Shown here piece after piece: positions 6,867 to 9,389 of a stretch of DNA of 9,389 bases. The notes beneath the pieces are model-generated. The model did not search any database and had not been told where the DNA came from. It saw only the letters and a program-made list of their open reading frames with translations. The stretch is from DAONFI01 sp035403485 (GTDB taxonomy: Bacteria > Planctomycetota > Phycisphaerae > SM23-33), in assembly GCA_964536835.1 (NCBI GenBank), contig CAZIAZ010000064.1:1-9389 (forward strand), read 5' to 3'. Position 1 is the stretch's first letter. Every line of letters begins with the position of its first letter. A program made the position numbers and the translations under genes.

Positions 6867-6879
6867 TCGTAATAGTACA
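6867..6879 (+). repeat. Direct repeat TCGTAATAGTACA, copy before UroD-like gene
   Basis: The second exact copy of the 13-mer, 86 bp from the first and ending at the first base of AGGA, the Shine-Dalgarno of the UroD-like gene. It is downstream of the predicted transcription start, a place more suited to repression or DNA looping than to activation. Confidence 0.5.
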
Positions 6880-6890
6880 GGATATGAAAA

Positions 6891-8030
6891 ATGAGCAAAT
6901 CAAAAAAACTGATATGGACTTCGCACAGTGACTTGGCCATAAATCGCCGTCCCAACGTAGGCCGTCGAGAATATCTTGACTATATGACTTTTACCGCCAA
7001 CGAAAGGCCTTTGTTTACGGAGCTTTTCGGCCCGATGGTGGGCCTGAAAGAAAATTGGAAGGAACAGGGAGCGACTGAGGCTGAATTGGATTTTTCGGCA
7101 TTTCGATATCGCTGTGAGACATCAGCCGGAATATCTGCAAATACCGGCTGGCTCGGCGGCGAAGACGTAGTATTAAGTGACAATTCGGAATATAAAATCA
7201 TTCGTGACGCCAAAGGCCGAACCGTCAAGCTGCCAAAGGGTTATGCGACGCTGGGCCTGCCGCAGGATTTTCCTGTAAAAACCATGGATGACTGGCTGGC
7301 GGTAAAAAAGCATTACCTGTTCGATGAATCCAGACTGATGGACGGATGGTATGAACGAGCCATGGATTGCATCAGGCGTGATAATGTAATGGTTATAGGA
7401 ATTCCTGGCGGCTACGATGAACTGCGGGAACTTATGGGCGATGAACTTGCATGCATAAGTTTTTATGACCAGCCGGAATTGATAGAAGACCTCCTTCAAA
7501 CGATAGGCGATACCGCACTAAAGGTTCTTGAACGCGTCAGCGAAAAAATACAGATAGACGTTTTGTCGGTTCATGAAGATTTCGCAGGCAAAAACGGCCC
7601 GCTTGTAGGCCCGGAACATTTTCGCCAATTTATAGCACCATATTACCGGAGAATATGGGATTTTGTCGCGTCAAAAGGCGCAAGGCTGTTCGACATCGAC
7701 AGCGACGGCAATATAGACGCAATCATTCCCGCGTTGCTTGACGCCGGCATTAACTGCATCCATCCATTTGAATCAGCCGCCGGCATGGATATCGTCAAGG
7801 TTCGCGAACAATATGGCGACAGACTAGCCATCTGCGGCGGACTGGATAAATTCGTCATCGCCAAGGGCAAGGATGAAATAGTCAGGGAACTTGAATATAA
7901 GCTGCCGCCGCTTATTGCGACCGGCGGCTGCATATTCGGCCTTGATCACAGAATACCGGAAAATACTTCTTTGGAAAATTATAAATTCTATCTCGAAAAA
8001 GTCTGGCAGATATTTGAAAATCATAATTGA
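6891..8030 (+). CDS. Uroporphyrinogen decarboxylase-like (URO-D superfamily) protein
   Basis: A 379-residue TIM-barrel protein of the URO-D / MtaA-CmuA methyltransferase superfamily, of the type often found beside AraC regulators rather than heme genes in PVC bacteria. Visible signatures are SVHEDFAGKNGPL (226-238), DIDSDGN (268-274), INCIHPFE (287-294), CGGLDK (315-320) and GGCIFGLDHRIP (345-356), then LENYKFYLEKVW near the C-terminus. I do not see the HxC zinc site of the methanol:corrinoid methyltransferases, so methyl transfer to a corrinoid is possible but unproven, and heme synthesis is unlikely from context. The start is supported by AGGA 8 nt upstream; the ATG at 6884 is out of frame and short. 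It is alone in its transcription unit, divergent from the AraC gene at 5991-6815, and followed by a palindromic non-coding region. Confidence 0.85.
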   Translation: MSKSKKLIWTSHSDLAINRRPNVGRREYLDYMTFTANERPLFTELFGPMVGLKENWKEQGATEAELDFSAFRYRCETSAGISANTGWLGGEDVVLSDNSEYKIIRDAKGRTVKLPKGYATLGLPQDFPVKTMDDWLAVKKHYLFDESRLMDGWYERAMDCIRRDNVMVIGIPGGYDELRELMGDELACISFYDQPELIEDLLQTIGDTALKVLERVSEKIQIDVLSVHEDFAGKNGPLVGPEHFRQFIAPYYRRIWDFVASKGARLFDIDSDGNIDAIIPALLDAGINCIHPFESAAGMDIVKVREQYGDRLAICGGLDKFVIAKGKDEIVRELEYKLPPLIATGGCIFGLDHRIPENTSLENYKFYLEKVWQIFENHN

Positions 8031-8113
8031 GCAGTTTTCAAACATCTTTCCGAAAATTTTCCGATTAAGAAACATAATAAATGTCAGGCTGAACGGAAAT
8101 AGGTTTCAAAGAA

Positions 8114-8373
8114 CAAGAAAACAAATTACAAGCAACTTCAAAGTAACTATTTTCAAGTTTTTTAGATTAGAGCAGTTCAATCTTGAGAGTTCCTTTTTTG
8201 CTGGTTTGCTTTGTCCGTGGCTGCGTCAGAAAAACTTCAGAATACTGCCAAGTATGCCTCATTTTCCTTCCTTGCCACGAACAAACCCACTGACGCAAAA
8301 ATATGAACTCTCAATTTTTCAATGCTCTAACAGTTATACGATACTTGAAAGTTTACTTGTAAATTGTTTCTTG
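8114..8373. repeat. Long imperfect palindrome (MITE-like or structured RNA)
   Basis: Most of the 391-bp gene-free stretch 8031-8421 is an imperfect inverted repeat. Paired segments from outside in: CAAGAAAACAAATTACAAG (8114-8132) with its near complement at 8356-8373; TTAGAGCA (8167-8174) with TGCTCTAA (8323-8330); TTGAGAGTTC (8183-8192) with GAACTCTCAA (8305-8314); TTTGTCCGTGGC (8210-8221) with GCCACGAACAAA (8274-8285), one mismatch. TGCGTCAG (8222-8229) can instead pair with CTGACGCA (8290-8297). I found no long ORF with homology here. The structure suggests a non-autonomous element or a structured transcript downstream of the UroD-like gene. Confidence 0.6.
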
Positions 8374-8386
8374 ATTCTTGTTACTT

Positions 8387-8402
8387 CCGAGTTCCGACTC
8401 GG
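8387..8402. terminator. Short GC-rich hairpin beyond the DNRLRE gene
   Basis: CCGAGT-TCCG-ACTCGG is a perfect 6-bp stem with a 4-nt loop, 20 nt past the stop of the leftward DNRLRE protein gene. No U-run follows on either strand, so it is only a possible terminator or RNA-stabilising hairpin. On the plus strand the loop would be UCCG, a UNCG-type tetraloop. Confidence 0.35.
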
Positions 8403-8421
8403 CAACGACATAAAACTATTT

Positions 8422-9096
8422 TTAAAAACCATTCTTACAAAATACTCTGACGCATCCGATGCCGAGCAACAACATTGCGGTCGTCGGTTCGGGAACAGCT
8501 TCATAAGTCACTTCCAGATAAGGTTGTACCTGGGTAGATGTGCCGCCGTGGGTTGAATAGAAAAAAGCTCTCTGGTTAGTATCAGATGTCTCAACCTTGG
8601 ACAGAAGGCCGAATGTCACGACATCGGTTCTGGAAAGACTTGTGGTAATATCCCAGTGATACCAGCCTGCCGCAGTAATGTTAACTTCATCATTCTCCGC
8701 AAGCGTATATGTCCAGTTCGGCTGGGTACTGTTCCAGGTAGCCGTAGCATCATCCCAGGTCGTCACCCCTGTGCCGGAAGCGGTATAAACATCATAAAAA
8801 TCAGTCGTATTTTCAGCCGCCTGCCTTTCATATAAATATAGTTTGACACTGGTAATTACCTGGCCTTCCGGAACTGCGGAAAGATTGAATTTCAATATCG
8901 AACGGTTTATTCTTCCGCTCGCTTCAGGGCCGACTCGCAATTCCATATTGGTTCCCAAATTAGCGTTGGGCTGATCACTTACCACCCACAAATCATCAGA
9001 TGGCGCGATTGTTACCGTGGTGGCCGTAACTATTCCTGACAATAAAAATATCGCGCAAACAACAACTAAAATCGCAAGATTTCCGTTTTTTCCCAT
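8422..9096 (-). CDS. Secreted DNRLRE-domain protein with PEP-CTERM sorting signal
   Basis: A 224-residue exported protein. The N-terminus is a Sec signal peptide (MGKNGN, then hydrophobic LAILVVVCAIFLLSGIV, likely cleavage after about residue 25). Residues about 26-198 match the DNRLRE / CBM96-like beta-sandwich: PNANLGTNMELRVG (43-56), RSILKFNLSAVP (65-76), KLYLYE (85-90), TTWDDATATWN (112-122), GWYHWDIT (144-151), TFGLL and PYLEVTY (192-198). The C-terminus has VPEP (201-204), a hydrophobic stretch and a short R/K-containing tail, the PEP-CTERM signal that an exosortase cuts for surface or exopolysaccharide delivery. The tail RVFCKNGF is less basic than usual. The start at 9096 is chosen over 9132 because AGGAG lies 7 nt upstream and the signal peptide then begins properly. 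The function is probably structural or carbohydrate-adhesive; no catalytic residues are evident. No obvious operon partner lies in the window. Confidence 0.85.
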   Translation of the reverse strand: MGKNGNLAILVVVCAIFLLSGIVTATTVTIAPSDDLWVVSDQPNANLGTNMELRVGPEASGRINRSILKFNLSAVPEGQVITSVKLYLYERQAAENTTDFYDVYTASGTGVTTWDDATATWNSTQPNWTYTLAENDEVNITAAGWYHWDITTSLSRTDVVTFGLLSKVETSDTNQRAFFYSTHGGTSTQVQPYLEVTYEAVPEPTTAMLLLGIGCVRVFCKNGF

Positions 9097-9126
9097 TTTA
9101 ATTCTCCTAAAAAAAGTTCTGTTCGC

Positions 9127-9183
9127 TTGCATAAAATCACTTTAATTCTACTGAGCACAGTCAAAGTGTTACTTTTTATGCAA
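9127..9183. promoter_or_regulatory. 57-bp imperfect palindrome upstream of the DNRLRE gene
   Basis: TTGCATAAAA (9127-9136) is perfectly inverted as TTTTATGCAA (9174-9183), and CACTTT (9138-9143) as AAAGTG (9163-9168), around a 19-nt centre. It begins 31 bp upstream of the ATG at 9096. It may be an operator for a dimeric regulator or a leader hairpin. The rest of the gap to the repeat at 9338 is AT-rich, and I see no gene in it. Confidence 0.5.
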
Positions 9184-9337
9184 TGTATGCGCTTCCACAT
9201 AACTATGATTCTATATTATTTATAAGAAATAAAAATGGAATTTTCGATAATGACATGGAAAAATCAGTACATGATTCTTTTATATCTGATACCCCTAGCA
9301 AGCCCGTAAATTCTGTCATGAAATATAAAAACTCTTT

Positions 9338-9389
9338 TAGAACCTATCCCAAAAACATGGGCGTCGCCGAAATCGAGCAATTTTGCGGG
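9338..9389 (+). repeat. Copy C of the TAGAACCTATCCC repeat, running off the window
   Basis: The sequence from 9338 to 9375 matches copy B nearly exactly, and its first 19 nt match copy A. Sequence immediately left of TAG differs at all three copies, so TAG marks an element boundary. This copy continues to the window end and could be the terminus of a complete insertion sequence lying to the right. An open frame from ATG at 9357 reaches the edge but has no SD. Confidence 0.6.

Noticed and set aside
8052..8061. GAAAATTTTC palindrome shortly after the UroD-like gene
   Set aside because: It is a self-complementary AT-rich 10-mer with no loop or U-run, not convincing as a terminator.
7891..8556. 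221-codon plus-strand frame running from the end of the UroD-like gene through the palindrome
   Set aside because: It overlaps the UroD-like gene and the DNRLRE gene in other frames, and its middle is the inverted repeat; composition looks non-coding.
9234..9308. Small plus-strand ORF of about 24 codons in the gap before the right-edge repeat
   Set aside because: No SD, AT-rich, no recognisable motif; likely chance.
9357..9389. Possible gene start (ATG GGC GTC...) at the right edge
   Set aside because: There is no SD, the frame is broken in copy B of the same repeat, and only 11 codons are visible, so it cannot be supported.
1..9389. CRISPR array, tRNA or rRNA genes
   Set aside because: No regularly spaced repeats and no cloverleaf or conserved rRNA segments were recognised on either strand.

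Overview
The window suggests a heterotrophic bacterium of the Planctomycetota/Verrucomicrobiota/Lentisphaerota (PVC) group, perhaps a Phycisphaerae-type planctomycete. The clues are a small secreted DNRLRE-type protein with a C-terminal VPEP sorting tail, two cupin-type AraC regulators each divergent from a catabolic gene, an orphan uroporphyrinogen-decarboxylase-like protein, a sugar-phosphate-isomerase-like TIM barrel, and moderate GC with AT-rich gaps. This assignment rests on gene content only. I see no rRNA, tRNA or CRISPR array.

Layout. Positions 51-5034 form a leftward (minus strand) redox operon: a two-module protein (iron-sulfur old-yellow-enzyme domain joined to a short-chain dehydrogenase), a fumarate-reductase-like flavoprotein that starts 1 nt after it, and a TIM-barrel isomerase/epimerase. 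Position 5128 starts a divergent AraC regulator. A second AraC regulator (5991-6815, minus) converges on it across a 32-nt gap that holds a terminator-like hairpin. The second regulator is divergent from a UroD-like gene (6891-8030, plus). So two regulator-plus-target modules lie back to back. Positions 8031-8421 hold no convincing gene but contain a long imperfect palindrome of about 260 bp. Positions 8422-9096 (minus) encode the secreted DNRLRE/PEP-CTERM protein, whose leader carries a 57-bp imperfect palindrome.

Repeats. The 13-mer TAGAACCTATCCC occurs three times: minus strand at 41-53, and plus strand at 822-834 and 9338-9350. Each copy continues into a related 38-50 bp sequence, and the first two bracket the isomerase gene. 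Each divergent regulator promoter also has its own pair of exact direct repeats (11-mer and 13-mer) bracketing the core promoter elements, which are good operator candidates.

How the genes may work together (inference). The OYE domain, SDR and flavoprotein could carry out successive reductions or oxidations of a carbonyl or enone-containing substrate, for example a keto-sugar, cyclitol or polycyclic compound. The isomerase would act on a sugar-like product, and the UroD-like protein may serve a related corrinoid or methyl-transfer step. The most striking molecular detail is at the OYE-SDR junction. It has a Shine-Dalgarno-like sequence, a run of seven A and an in-frame ATG. One A fewer would split the protein into two ORFs with a classic ATGA overlap.
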